The notes beneath the pieces are model-generated. The model saw nothing but the letters and a program-made list of their open reading frames with translations, searched no databases and had not been told where the DNA came from. DNA of 64,000 nt from Myxococcales bacterium (lineage in GTDB: Bacteria > Myxococcota_A > Polyangia > Fen-1088): contig PLNW01000083.1 in NCBI GenBank assembly GCA_003142855.1, positions 1 through 64,000 on the forward strand. Direction: 5' to 3'. Positions 17,312 through 26,542 of the stretch are shown one piece after another. The translations under genes were made by a program, and so were the position numbers. The number at the start of each line of letters is the position of its first letter. Position 1 is the stretch's first letter.

Positions 17312-19462
17312 CTAGGTGCCAGAGCTGGCCAGCGCGATGGGGTAGATGACGGTGACTGAGCCGCCACTGGGCGACGGGAACTGCCAGCGGCGAATGGCTG
17401 CCTGCATGCAACTTGTGGCCTCGTTGCTCGGCAGGGTGGATGTTTTGATCTTGACCGAGGTCACGGCACCGCTGGTGCCGATCACCCATTCAAAGGTGAC
17501 CTTGCCCGAGAGGTTGGGACTGACGATGAGTTGGCGTTCGTAGCAACCCTGCAGTTCGTGAATGTGGCTGTTGATTACGCGCTGGATCTCGCCGCGGTCC
17601 AGGTGACCTTCGACCTTCATGGTGTTGGGTTTGGTCGTGACCTGCGCGCGGACCTGCCCGGTGGGGCCGCGCCCCAGCACGCGTCCCAGGTTCTTGCCCA
17701 CGTCGTTCGCGGACTTGGTGTCGATGCGTCCGATGCCACTGCCGGCAGCGGCCAGGCGCAAGGAATCGCCCGGCAGTTTGCCGATGGCGCCCGAGACTTT
17801 GAAGCCGCCACCCCGCACCGGGGCCACGGCGTCGATGTTGCTGATGGCCGTGGCCACCGAGGACTTGGGGGCTGCGGACATGCTGCCCAGGGCGGACAGC
17901 AGTTTCTGCGCTGTGGCCGAAGGCTGGCTCACCGGGGTGGCGCGGGTACGGGGAATGTGGGCCATGGCCACCTTGGGCAAGGCCTCGCTCGGCGCATGCT
18001 CGCTGGGTTCAGGCTTGGCCTTCTTCTTCTCGCGCGCAGGCGGCGGGGCCGGAGGCTCCAGTTCGATCTCTTTGAGTGCGATGCGGGCGAAGCGCCCCTC
18101 CTTGCTGTCAACGATGTATTCGCGGCGCACCAGGCTGGTCAGGCCGATGGTGGCAAACACGAGCAGATGGACCAGTAGCGAGATGCCCCCGATCCACGCC
18201 ATGGACTTGGTAAGCCTGAGGCGCAGAGACGCCCTGGGCAGAGGCCTCGCGGCGGGCACCAGGTGAACCAGCACGCCCTCGCCACTGGGCAAGGGAAACA
18301 CCACCTGCGTGCCGGGATCCAGCGGCAGGCGGCCCCGCTTGTCGGCGCGCCGCCGCCAGACGACATCGTCGACGGGCTGGCCGGCCTGTCTGATGGTCGC
18401 GCCTTTCGGCAGAGAATCGCGGAAGAAGGCAAAACTGCCCCGGCCCAGCGATCGGCCGAGCGGCCGGTGCAGTCCAGGGAGGCGCAGCCGCTCGCCACCG
18501 CGCAGATGTCTGAGTTTCGTCACGCAGCCATGGCGGAAGCGGATGACTTCGACGGCGTGTTCGGTCGACGCGCTTGCCAGTCCAACATCGGCCAGACCAT
18601 CGAGCAGCGAGAAGGTGGGCTCGAAGGCAAAATCATCGTCGTCATCATCGTCGAGCCTGGCGCGGGCCAGAGCGAGGGGAAGGGGCAGGTGCGCTTCGTC
18701 GGTGACCACCAAGAGGTCGTCGATCGCTACCTCGTCCTCGTCTGCGCGAGGGAGAGAAGGGCTCAGGGCCACGGCCGCGGCCGTCGCCGGCCGCGCAGGG
18801 GCGGGGGACGGCAAGGCAGGGCGCGCGGCACGCGCAGGCGGAGCGGAAACAGCGACCGGGCGTGCGGGCACCGCGGAAATGGTTCGCGCGACGGGTGGGG
18901 CTGCGACCGTCGCAGGCTTTTTGGCTAAGGCCGATGGGGGCTGCGGCGGTCGTGGCCAAATCGCGCCGGTGTGCTCGATCGCGCGGACGGGGACGACCGG
19001 CGGTGCGGATGAGACAGGACGGGTCCAGGGGGAGGCCAAGGCCGGCGCCGGTGGGGAGGAGGGCCGGGCGAGACCGCCTGGCGAAGCCGCCTTGGTCGCC
19101 TTGGGGACCAGGCGCACCGAGACCGGCGCAGGCGTCGCATCCGCCTTGTGTACCGTGATGCGCAGCCGATAGCAGCCGATGGAGATCTCGTCCATCCCTT
19201 GGATGATCCGGGTGGCCACCGCCACGCCATTGACCGAAGTCCCCAGAGCACTGCCGCAGTCCTCAATCTGGCAAGTGTCGCCATCGAAGCGCAAGACGGC
19301 GTGACAGGGGGCCACGTCGACGTCCTCCAGGCGGACCATCACACCGGGATCGCTCCCGATGGTCACCTCGGGTGAGGTGAACATCAGCGAGCCCACAAAG
19401 CGCGTTTCCTCGAAGAGGATGACTTCGAGCGCGCCGCGTGCCTTGACGGGACCTCCTGTCAT
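17312..19462 (-). CDS. FHA-domain, single-TM protein with AgmX/PglI-type C-terminal domain (GltG/GltJ-like)
   Basis: A 716-residue inner-membrane protein that could link cytoplasmic signals to the envelope. An FHA domain covers about 20-105 (SDPGVMVRLEDVDVAPCHAV, then GTSVNGV), which binds phosphothreonine in the family. A low-complexity Ala/Pro linker and a second globular segment follow. One transmembrane helix (MAWIGGISLLVHLLVFATIG) leads to a Pro-rich periplasmic stretch like TonB and a conserved tail (INSHIHELQGCYERQL, VTFEWVIGTSG, RRWQFPSPSGG) typical of AgmX/PglI C-terminal domains. Proteins of this design couple the Agl motor to the envelope in gliding and Nfs systems. Its start overlaps the upstream stop by ATGA. 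Confidence 0.87.
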   Translation of the reverse strand: MTGGPVKARGALEVILFEETRFVGSLMFTSPEVTIGSDPGVMVRLEDVDVAPCHAVLRFDGDTCQIEDCGSALGTSVNGVAVATRIIQGMDEISIGCYRLRITVHKADATPAPVSVRLVPKATKAASPGGLARPSSPPAPALASPWTRPVSSAPPVVPVRAIEHTGAIWPRPPQPPSALAKKPATVAAPPVARTISAVPARPVAVSAPPARAARPALPSPAPARPATAAAVALSPSLPRADEDEVAIDDLLVVTDEAHLPLPLALARARLDDDDDDDFAFEPTFSLLDGLADVGLASASTEHAVEVIRFRHGCVTKLRHLRGGERLRLPGLHRPLGRSLGRGSFAFFRDSLPKGATIRQAGQPVDDVVWRRRADKRGRLPLDPGTQVVFPLPSGEGVLVHLVPAARPLPRASLRLRLTKSMAWIGGISLLVHLLVFATIGLTSLVRREYIVDSKEGRFARIALKEIELEPPAPPPAREKKKAKPEPSEHAPSEALPKVAMAHIPRTRATPVSQPSATAQKLLSALGSMSAAPKSSVATAISNIDAVAPVRGGGFKVSGAIGKLPGDSLRLAAAGSGIGRIDTKSANDVGKNLGRVLGRGPTGQVRAQVTTKPNTMKVEGHLDRGEIQRVINSHIHELQGCYERQLIVSPNLSGKVTFEWVIGTSGAVTSVKIKTSTLPSNEATSCMQAAIRRWQFPSPSGGSVTVIYPIALASSGT

Positions 19463-19887
19463 CTCTTCTCCTGGCCCGGCGTAAGCATCTCCACCGTGCG
19501 GTCACGGAAGCTGTCAGGAACCTGCACGATGCTCTTGAACTCGCTGGGAGAACGCTGGAAGAGATAGATCACGCCCGAGGCAGACTGCCCGCGCAGCATG
19601 CGCTCGTCGAATTCGATGCGCGATTCCTGTCGCACGGTTTCGCGCGTGGCCGCGCGGGTCTCACCCGGCTGCGGCTTGACCTCGCCCGCAGGCTTTGCCG
19701 CGGTCGTTTTGCCGGCAGGGGGCGCGCCCGCTTCCTCGGCCGCGCTGCTGTCGTTGCCGTGTTGAACTGCTGGCGTCTTGCCGTGCGCGCTAGGCTTGCG
19801 TTTGCCGGCGGCCCCAGCCGTGTCCGCGAAGCTCCAGGCGAGCCAGGCGGCAAACAGGGACAAGACAATGCGATTGTGTGCTTTCAT
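19459..19887 (-). CDS. Small exported protein of the envelope-motor operon
   Basis: A 142-residue protein with an N-terminal signal (LSLFAAWLAWSFADTAGA), a low-complexity Lys/Ala/Pro segment to about residue 85, and a conserved-looking C-terminal block (IEFDERMLRGQSASGVIYL, then SFRDRTVEMLTP). No family is recognised. The ATGA overlap with the FHA/AgmX-tail gene suggests that the two products act together. It begins just seven bases after the end of the VWA lipoprotein gene and links the two halves of the operon. Confidence 0.7.
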   Translation of the reverse strand: MKAHNRIVLSLFAAWLAWSFADTAGAAGKRKPSAHGKTPAVQHGNDSSAAEEAGAPPAGKTTAAKPAGEVKPQPGETRAATRETVRQESRIEFDERMLRGQSASGVIYLFQRSPSEFKSIVQVPDSFRDRTVEMLTPGQEKR

Positions 19888-19894
19888 GAAATCA

Positions 19895-21841
19895 CTAGGG
19901 AGCTAGAAGAACGAGGTCGTCGTCAGTGACGTGAATGAATGCGACATCCGGGGTCTTGCTGTCCGGGGCGACAAAGCGAACCGGCGAGGTCAGGGCCTTG
20001 AATATGGTGTTGCCATTCGGAGAATCGAGCGGCACCTCGCCCACATAGAGCATCAGCGTATTCCATCCGCGACCCGGGCGTCCCGTGGGCAACTCGCCGG
20101 TCTCGACCAAGGTGATGTTGCGAACATCCATGTGAAAACAGGTTCGCAGGGTGTTTCGCAGAAGCACACGCACATCGGTGCTGGGCGAGCCCGGAGGCGG
20201 CAGTAGGGGCGGGTCGACGTTGACCACCAACTGGCCGCCCTCGGGGGTGTTCAGAGTCAGTTCGCCCGCACTGGTGAGAGCGATGGATGCGTTGGGATCG
20301 TCCTCGGCCCCCACAGGCAGGGTGCTTGCATTTTCGGCCCATGCCAGCCGGGGCGGAGTTTCTCCCGAAAGCCGCAAGGCCCACACGCTGCTCATGCCAA
20401 GCTTCGCGCTCACGATGTGCACGCCCGGAAACGGGTCGGTGGGAGTCGCTTCCAGGCGCGTGGTCGCGCCCTGGTCCAAGATTCGGTACTGATAGGCATA
20501 TTCCAGGTCGCGCGAAGAATCGTCGGTCCAGGGATCGAGGCCTTCCTTCACCTCGTCGCCGTTGGTGATGCCATCCTGATCGCTGTCGATCAAGCGATCG
20601 TCAACCAATGGGTTGCTGCCCAGCCGAACCTCCACCAAATCGGGAATTCCGTCACGGTCGGAGTCGGCCAGATAGGGATCGGTACGCAGAATGGCCTCCT
20701 CGCAATCGTTCAGGCCATCGAGATCGTGATCGGCCAACGGGTCGGTCAGGTTGGCGCATGCATTGAATGTTCCCGGCACAAGAGGATCGAATTCGCTTCC
20801 CGTCGACGCCAGGCGCGCCTCGATGCCATCCCCCACTCCATCTCCGTCGGTGTCGGGATTCAGGGGATCGGTGCCGAGCTGGGCTTCTTCATCGTCGGAC
20901 AACCCATCCCCGTCGCTGTCGGGCACTGGCGCTGGGCCGCGCAAGAGGGCGTTGCTGTTCATGACCACGAGGTTGCGCAGCACCAGGCGGCTGCCCGGCT
21001 GGTCCACGTCGACGGCCGAGAAGTCCAATGTGGCAGGCGTCTGACTGACCTCTTGCCCCACCCCCGCGGTGGCCATGTCACCCAGGATCTCCTGCGCGCG
21101 CTGATCCGCGCTGAGATCAAAGGTGTGGAAGACAAGACCCTGTCCCCCATTGTTGGTGACATAGCTGCGGAGATCCGCCACCGTGTTGCCGTAGAGCAAA
21201 CGCTCGCAGTCCGTGGGTTTGGGTGTGATGGTGCTGCAGAAGCCGGCGGTGAAGGCATCCTGACATTGGGTGGTGCCCGGGGTGAGCCCCTGGGAAATAC
21301 ACCAGGGAGTCGGCAAGGATGGCGCGGGCGGCCCGGCGGCCACGAACAGCACCGTGTAGCGAGTGCGGCTGCGTGTCCCCGTGTCCGCAGCCAGCAGATC
21401 ATCCTCGATGATGGTGGACACCACGCGCAGGGTGTCGAGGTAGTTGCGCTGCGCCTGTCCCACACTGGCGCTGATCGCTTCCAGAGCAGCCTGGATCTGT
21501 ACCGAATCGGAAGAGAATCCCGGAAAGAGTATGCGGGTCTCCGTACCCATGAGCAGCAGCGAGACCTGCTGGTTGAGACCGCTGTGACGTCCCAGGAACG
21601 CGTTCAGGGCGTTGATGCGGTGGCCTGCAGGATCGCCCCCGACCATGTCGCCCGAGCCGTCCATGACAACCAGGGTCTTTTGGGGAAATGCGATGGCCGC
21701 CGGATCGTCAGTGCACAAGTCGCCCTCGAACGAGATGCGGTTGGGCTGATTGGGCGTGTAGTTGTTGCCGTACAGATCGGCATCCGTGCACGCCGCGCCC
21801 AGGGCCAGCGGGACGAGCAAGGGCAGGCAGGCCCTGGTCAA
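19895..21841 (-). CDS. VWA-domain lipoprotein with TSP3-like calcium repeats, member 1
   Basis: A 648-residue lipoprotein. A TTG at 21841 is chosen as start: it overlaps the upstream stop as TTGA, has GGAGG seven bases upstream, and gives a clean lipobox (LLVPLALGAAC). An earlier GTG at 21916 would add an unlikely leader. A von Willebrand A domain covers about 45-260, but its metal site reads DGSGD instead of DxSxS, so metal binding may be altered. About five Asp-rich repeats follow (DSDGDGLSDDEE, DTDGDGVGDGIE, DSDRDGIPDLVE), then a C-terminal domain starting near CFHMDVRNITL that recurs in the two other VWA proteins. Surface or periplasmic adhesion is inferred. Confidence 0.83.
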   Translation of the reverse strand: MTRACLPLLVPLALGAACTDADLYGNNYTPNQPNRISFEGDLCTDDPAAIAFPQKTLVVMDGSGDMVGGDPAGHRINALNAFLGRHSGLNQQVSLLLMGTETRILFPGFSSDSVQIQAALEAISASVGQAQRNYLDTLRVVSTIIEDDLLAADTGTRSRTRYTVLFVAAGPPAPSLPTPWCISQGLTPGTTQCQDAFTAGFCSTITPKPTDCERLLYGNTVADLRSYVTNNGGQGLVFHTFDLSADQRAQEILGDMATAGVGQEVSQTPATLDFSAVDVDQPGSRLVLRNLVVMNSNALLRGPAPVPDSDGDGLSDDEEAQLGTDPLNPDTDGDGVGDGIEARLASTGSEFDPLVPGTFNACANLTDPLADHDLDGLNDCEEAILRTDPYLADSDRDGIPDLVEVRLGSNPLVDDRLIDSDQDGITNGDEVKEGLDPWTDDSSRDLEYAYQYRILDQGATTRLEATPTDPFPGVHIVSAKLGMSSVWALRLSGETPPRLAWAENASTLPVGAEDDPNASIALTSAGELTLNTPEGGQLVVNVDPPLLPPPGSPSTDVRVLLRNTLRTCFHMDVRNITLVETGELPTGRPGRGWNTLMLYVGEVPLDSPNGNTIFKALTSPVRFVAPDSKTPDVAFIHVTDDDLVLLAP

Positions 21842-22791
21842 CGCATACCTCCATCGCCGACAACGCGCACCCCAGGAGGTCCCCGCAAGATGGCGCCCGA
21901 GCGTCCCACGATCCACAGATCGCTGGAGGAGGCCGCGTAGACACTCACCAGCCAGCGCTGGTCAGGCGTGGGGATGATGGTTGGGTTCTGTCCCCCCGGC
22001 AATTTCGCGACGAAGCCCTGATTCCCAACCACCCAGACGTCTCCGTCGGCCACCGACACTCCGTGCAGGAAAACCTCGGGCAGACCTTCCACCTGGGTGG
22101 CTGTACCCGCGGCCCAGAAAAAGAAGCCCCCCTCGACACCCACAAAATAGGCGCCGGTCGCCCAGCGGGTGGCCCCGGCCAGCAGTTTGGTGTAGCCGGG
22201 AAGAGAAACCGCGCTGATGCTGCCCGCTGTGATGTCGACGTGTGACACCACGCCTAGACTGCCGACGATGTCCAGGCCATCGTTGCTATTGGTGATCGCG
22301 TAGTAGTTGTCGGTGCGAGGGTTTGGGATGATGGTCCAGACGCCGCCGGCAAACGCGAGCGCGACTCCCTGCTCGCCCACGGCAGCCGCCGAAGCGTCGT
22401 CCGCCCACACAGCATTGAGCACGGCGTTGGTGACAGGGACATCCGCGCTCCACACGCCGTTCTGCCGGCGCAGGATCGTGCCTTGCTCTCCCACGGCGTA
22501 GGTCAAGGTGTCGCTCGCCACCGCGACCCCGCGCAGGTTGGCGGTGGTGCCGCTCGCCTCGGGCAGCAAGGCCGTCCCATCCCAGTGCAGGATCGTGCCT
22601 TCGTCTCCCACGACGAACACATTGTCCGTAGCGCTGCCCGCGACGGCGTTGAAGTTGGTCGGCCCCGCGTCGACCTGTTCCCACTGCGAGGCCAGCGAAT
22701 CCGGACCGGCATCGCCGCGCGAGGGCACGGTGATGTAGTCGCAGGCCGCGGTGGCCACGAACAGGAGCGGAAGCAGAGAGAAGATGCGCAT
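21838..22791 (-). CDS. Beta-propeller-like lipoprotein
   Basis: A 317-residue protein with a lipoprotein signal (LLPLLFVATAAC) and at least five repeats of about 45 residues with a GxxGxIL/W pattern: VVGDEGTILHWDG, AVGEQGTILRRQNGVW, AVGEQGVALAFAGGVW, VVGNQGFVAKLPGG and IVGRSGAILRGPPG. Such repeats fold as a beta-propeller of the YCF48/photosynthesis-assembly-like type. ATG 22791 is taken as start, with a TTG at 22803 possible, and neither has a strong ribosome site. Its end overlaps the next VWA gene (TTGA), so the products are probably made in fixed ratio. Binding partners are unknown. Confidence 0.78.
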   Translation of the reverse strand: MRIFSLLPLLFVATAACDYITVPSRGDAGPDSLASQWEQVDAGPTNFNAVAGSATDNVFVVGDEGTILHWDGTALLPEASGTTANLRGVAVASDTLTYAVGEQGTILRRQNGVWSADVPVTNAVLNAVWADDASAAAVGEQGVALAFAGGVWTIIPNPRTDNYYAITNSNDGLDIVGSLGVVSHVDITAGSISAVSLPGYTKLLAGATRWATGAYFVGVEGGFFFWAAGTATQVEGLPEVFLHGVSVADGDVWVVGNQGFVAKLPGGQNPTIIPTPDQRWLVSVYAASSSDLWIVGRSGAILRGPPGVRVVGDGGMR

Positions 22792-22803
22792 GGAAAGAAG
22801 CAA

Positions 22804-24918
22804 CTAGAGTGCCAGCCCCGCCGGACACTGGTTCTGTGCCTTGCAATAACAACCACAGGAGCCCGCCCCTATTTCCGAGCAGGACGCGGGACAGCCGGGA
22901 GTCACTGTCTTGAGACGGAATTGATATTGGCCGCTGGCCGTAAAGTCCCAATCATCGGCGCCCAGGTCGCGGACCTGTAGATAGTACCGATAATCCACCG
23001 GGCCTGCGTCATCCGGCGCCCCGAAAAGCTTGGAGGCAAAGGAGCATTCCGTGCAATCCCCGTCACCGAACACGTCGGTGACGGGCGCCGGCGTCGGAAC
23101 CGCACCGGCGTAGGTCCAACTCTCGTGCAGGGTCAGATCCTCGTTGCGCATGAAGAACACCGGCTGGACCGGCGAGGGTCCAGGCTGCACGTATTCAAAG
23201 ACCAGAGCGCAGTCTTGTCCCGGACAAGGGTGCGAGAACCAGTACCAATCCTCGTCGCTTTGATAGGAGATGTAACCAGTGATGGCGGTTCCCGCCGTGA
23301 TCTGGGCCGTGATGTTCTTGGCCCGAGCCTGGCTGAGAGCCAGATTGGTGGTCTGGATGGGATAGGGATTGTAATAATTGTTGCGGGCGGTGGGATCGGG
23401 GCTGGCGTCGTTGATATCGGGTTCAGGCGCGACGCGCACGTCCAGTGTGTAGAAGGCGTTTGGGTCGTATTGATCGTCCTGGTTGTCGTGCACGACCAAA
23501 TAGACTGGCCCTGCGTAGAAGATCGGTTGCGCCGTCTGCACCAGGTTCTTCCCGTCCGCGCCGGTCTTCATGCCGCCATCCACGTCATGCACCGTGAAGA
23601 TCGTCACGCCGCAAGCGCTTTGACCAGGGCTGTCGGGCAAGGGCAGGCACAGACCCGCCGCCATGCACTGCCGGCAGGCGGTGGTGGTGCAGGCCCCGGC
23701 CGTGGCGTTCACACAGGCGTGCGACAACTCGCAGTCGTCGTCCGTGGCGCAGGGAATCTGCAGCACGCTGCAGTCCGCATCGGTCTTGCACGGGCTGGCC
23801 GGATGCGGTTCCAGGATGTCCAAGGCCAGATCCATCGCGGTCGCAGGGATCCGCAGCTTGGCCTCGATGACAGCCGGCGCCTTGGTGGCGCGCACAAGGA
23901 AGACATCGTGATCCCCACGCGAACCAATCGCGCCGGTCTGGGTCTTGAACGTCACGTCCGCGCCGCTGAACAAGGCTGGGCATGGCAATCCAGGCCCCGC
24001 CAGACAAGTCGCCGTCGCGGGCGTGTCGTTGCGGGTCGTGCCTTCGTTCGTGTCGGTCTCAGCCCGACCACCCAGGGTCACGGTGTATCCCGCCTCGGGG
24101 CGACGATCAGGAGTCGAGCCTTCAGGATAGCCGAAGCTGACGAACAGGGTTCGTGTCACCGGCGCGGCCTGGGTAAGATCCAGGGGCGCAGCCGCGGGTG
24201 GCACCTGACCTGTGCCCAGGACCTTCCCCGTGCCATCCGTGATCTGGTAGGTCAGCGCCGCCTTGGCGGTGGCCGGGTTGTTCACCTGGAAATCCAGAAT
24301 GGCGTCCGAGGCGGCCAGGGTGACCGTGTACACGTCCACGTCGCCCACAAACGAAATGAATCCCGGCAGGCCATCGGCCGCCTTGGCCAAGGCGGCCGTC
24401 CCGTTGGGTTCATGGGTGTCGGGATCAACAGCCGTCGTGACCTGCACAACGTAGGAATTCATGTTGTCTGCGGCGGTGTTGCTCGCATCGCTCACGCGCA
24501 GGACATAGAGTCCAGGCTGGGGAACCGAGAAAGTCGTGACCACCGCGCTCTGGCCGTCAGTGGTGTTGGTGTCACTGGCCAGCGCACCCGGCACCTCGGT
24601 GACGCCGTCCGCTTCGAGCAGACTCACCTGCAGTTTCACCTTTGTGACCGACGAGGGATAGGCCACGTTCACGTCAAGCAGGTTCATGCCCGCGCCCACC
24701 TCGATGGAATAGAAGTCCTGATCGCCCGGCGGACAGATCTGTCCCGTGGCTTTGCTGCCGGGCTGAAGCGGAATCGCGCTGTCCCCGCCCTTGGAATCGT
24801 CGACCACGCAGCCGCTGGTCGGCGCGGCGGCATCGAGTACCACGTTGCCCTTCTTCGAGCTGCTGCACCCAATCAGAATCAGCGTTCCACTAAGGAACCA
24901 CGCAGTCGCGATTCGCAT
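22804..24918 (-). CDS. Lipoprotein with pre-peptidase-C-terminal (PPC)-like domains and Cys-rich segments
   Basis: A 704-residue protein with a lipobox (WFLSGTLILIGCSSS). Beta-sandwich modules resemble bacterial PPC domains: GDQDFYSIEVGAGMNLLDV, PQPGLYVLRVSD, GDVDVYTVTLAASDAILDF, SDEDWYWFSHPC. Around residues 380-450 a Cys-rich insert has nearly a dozen Cys, and another Cys cluster ends the chain (SCGCYCKAQNQC). No protease domain is present, so this is a binding or structural module set. The ATG at 24918 has AGGAGG upstream and lies 29 bases inside the end of the upstream VWA gene, tight coupling. Confidence 0.78.
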   Translation of the reverse strand: MRIATAWFLSGTLILIGCSSSKKGNVVLDAAAPTSGCVVDDSKGGDSAIPLQPGSKATGQICPPGDQDFYSIEVGAGMNLLDVNVAYPSSVTKVKLQVSLLEADGVTEVPGALASDTNTTDGQSAVVTTFSVPQPGLYVLRVSDASNTAADNMNSYVVQVTTAVDPDTHEPNGTAALAKAADGLPGFISFVGDVDVYTVTLAASDAILDFQVNNPATAKAALTYQITDGTGKVLGTGQVPPAAAPLDLTQAAPVTRTLFVSFGYPEGSTPDRRPEAGYTVTLGGRAETDTNEGTTRNDTPATATCLAGPGLPCPALFSGADVTFKTQTGAIGSRGDHDVFLVRATKAPAVIEAKLRIPATAMDLALDILEPHPASPCKTDADCSVLQIPCATDDDCELSHACVNATAGACTTTACRQCMAAGLCLPLPDSPGQSACGVTIFTVHDVDGGMKTGADGKNLVQTAQPIFYAGPVYLVVHDNQDDQYDPNAFYTLDVRVAPEPDINDASPDPTARNNYYNPYPIQTTNLALSQARAKNITAQITAGTAITGYISYQSDEDWYWFSHPCPGQDCALVFEYVQPGPSPVQPVFFMRNEDLTLHESWTYAGAVPTPAPVTDVFGDGDCTECSFASKLFGAPDDAGPVDYRYYLQVRDLGADDWDFTASGQYQFRLKTVTPGCPASCSEIGAGSCGCYCKAQNQCPAGLAL

Positions 24919-26542
24919 CGAAGACCTCCTCGCTCGGCGTAGGGCCGAACAGCTTCTTGAACGCCGTCATCGGCAGCACCATCTGACCCGACGAGGGTGT
25001 CTTGACCTCGGGATCCCATCGGTAGTTGGGCCGCACGCACGCGACCTGGTGGTTGCCGAAATCCTCGGGAGAATCCGCGGGCGCCGATGCCACCCGGATG
25101 AGGATGGTGTTGGTCCCCTCGGGCAATCCCAGCGCCGCCAGGGTCGGAGCCAGGGTAATGTTGCTGACCGTGAAGCCGTAGCACAGACGCCCGGGCTGGG
25201 CGCTCTGGTCGCGCAGCAGGCTTATGCTGTAGCGGTAGGCAATGACCGAGAAATTGGCCACGTCGTTGTACAGGGGATCGGTGTGGGCTTGCAGCTCGGT
25301 GCCGTTGCGTGCCCCATCGAAATCCGAGTCGTAGAGGATGTCATTGGCCGCGGGGTTGGTGCCCATGCGCACCTCCAGATCGTCGGGGAATCCGTCCGCG
25401 TCCGAATCGATCAGGCGGGAATTCGTGCCAAAATAGCGCTCTTCACAGTTGAGCAATCCGTCGCCGTCGTCGTCCAGGCGATCAGTGGCCATGCGGCAGT
25501 CCGCATCGCCCGAGAACAACGGATCGAGCCCGGCGTTGCTCTGACGAACTTCCAGCAGGTCAGAGAATCCGTCGCCATCGGTGTCAACCAGCAAAGGCGA
25601 AGTCCCCGCCAATTCCTCCTCGGCGTCCGAAAGCCCGTCGCCATCGGAGTCGACCACGGTTTCGCCTTTGACGGGCAGGGCATTCAGGTTCATGGCAACC
25701 AATTGCTTGAGCGCAAAGGTGCGTATGAACGAGGTGAAATCGATGTAGAAGAGATCGATTCGCTGGGTGGCATCAAAGGCGCGATAGGTGCCGCCGCCCA
25801 GGTTGGCCATCTCGACCAGCAGCTCGGAGGCCTGCAATTGCACCGCGGCCGGGGCATTGGGTGGGGACAAATACACCGTGTGGAAAGCGATCTCGGCCAG
25901 ACGCTGCTGCTTCTGCAGGTCCGCGATGTTCTGCACGGCCTGGCGAATGTCGTCGGGCATTCCATACTGCACGGTGGTCGGAGAAGGCAGGCCGTCCGAG
26001 ATGAAGACCACCACGTAGCGAGCGCGGCTGCGCGCGGTCGTGTCCAAGGCGATCATGTCTTGCTGTAACATCTGGTAGGCGGTGTCCAACGCGCCCACGT
26101 AATTGGTTTCGCCCACGCCGACATTGAGCGCGGGCAAGCGCAGCTTGACCTCGTCGCTGGACGCGGTGAAGCCGCCGAGCTGCCCGGTACTGTCGCGGGT
26201 CTGAATGGCCACGCTGCTTTGGAAGGTGATGAGTCCGTATTCCACGCCGTTTCCCGCAGGGTAGGTGTTGAGGATGTCCTCGACCGCGGTGGCCCGGCGG
26301 GTGAAACAGGAAGTCTGGGCACAAGGATTGGGCAAGGGGTCGGTGACGTTCATGCTCTGCGAGATGTCGACGATGAACAGGATGCGCACTGGAAACTCGG
26401 TAGGCTGCGGGGTCTCGGTGCAGAACTGCCCGTGTATGGTCAAGCGATCGTCGCGAACTTCTGGCGGGGGCCGTGCCGGGTCCAGCGAGGCCTCAGAACA
26501 GGCGAGCAGTAGCACGGCCCCGAGGGCCATCCCCTGGCGCAT
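24890..26542 (-). CDS. VWA-domain lipoprotein with TSP3-like calcium repeats, member 2
   Basis: A 550-residue lipoprotein (GAVLLLACSEAS). The VWA domain spans about 45-275 with an intact MIDAS start DISQS, so metal-dependent ligand binding is expected. About five Asp-rich repeats follow (DSDGDGLSDAEE, DTDGDGFSDLLE, DSDADGFPDDLE), then a C-terminal domain (LCYGFTVSNITLAPT) homologous to those of the two other VWA genes in the operon. The start codon immediately follows the TAG of the upstream gene with no intervening base. Placement in the same transcript as the ExbB/ExbD motor suggests a surface or envelope adhesin moved or exported by that machine, which is an inference. Confidence 0.84.
   Translation of the reverse strand: MRQGMALGAVLLLACSEASLDPARPPPEVRDDRLTIHGQFCTETPQPTEFPVRILFIVDISQSMNVTDPLPNPCAQTSCFTRRATAVEDILNTYPAGNGVEYGLITFQSSVAIQTRDSTGQLGGFTASSDEVKLRLPALNVGVGETNYVGALDTAYQMLQQDMIALDTTARSRARYVVVFISDGLPSPTTVQYGMPDDIRQAVQNIADLQKQQRLAEIAFHTVYLSPPNAPAAVQLQASELLVEMANLGGGTYRAFDATQRIDLFYIDFTSFIRTFALKQLVAMNLNALPVKGETVVDSDGDGLSDAEEELAGTSPLLVDTDGDGFSDLLEVRQSNAGLDPLFSGDADCRMATDRLDDDGDGLLNCEERYFGTNSRLIDSDADGFPDDLEVRMGTNPAANDILYDSDFDGARNGTELQAHTDPLYNDVANFSVIAYRYSISLLRDQSAQPGRLCYGFTVSNITLAPTLAALGLPEGTNTILIRVASAPADSPEDFGNHQVACVRPNYRWDPEVKTPSSGQMVLPMTAFKKLFGPTPSEEVFDANRDCVVP

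Noticed and set aside
15148-17367. A single 739-residue protein spanning the barrel and TPR genes
   Set aside because: The upstream part of this frame overlaps the barrel gene, which has its own signal peptide and GGAG site. The ATGA at 16644-16647 marks two separate genes.
20417-21940. Plus-strand open frame of about 500 codons opposite the first VWA gene
   Set aside because: The repeats seen in it are mirror images of the Asp-rich repeats on the minus strand, and it has no start signal.
23125-24942. Plus-strand open frame of about 600 codons opposite the PPC lipoprotein
   Set aside because: It is the complement of a lipoprotein gene with a signal peptide, AGGAGG site and operon context. 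The frame itself lacks any recognisable motif or ribosome site.
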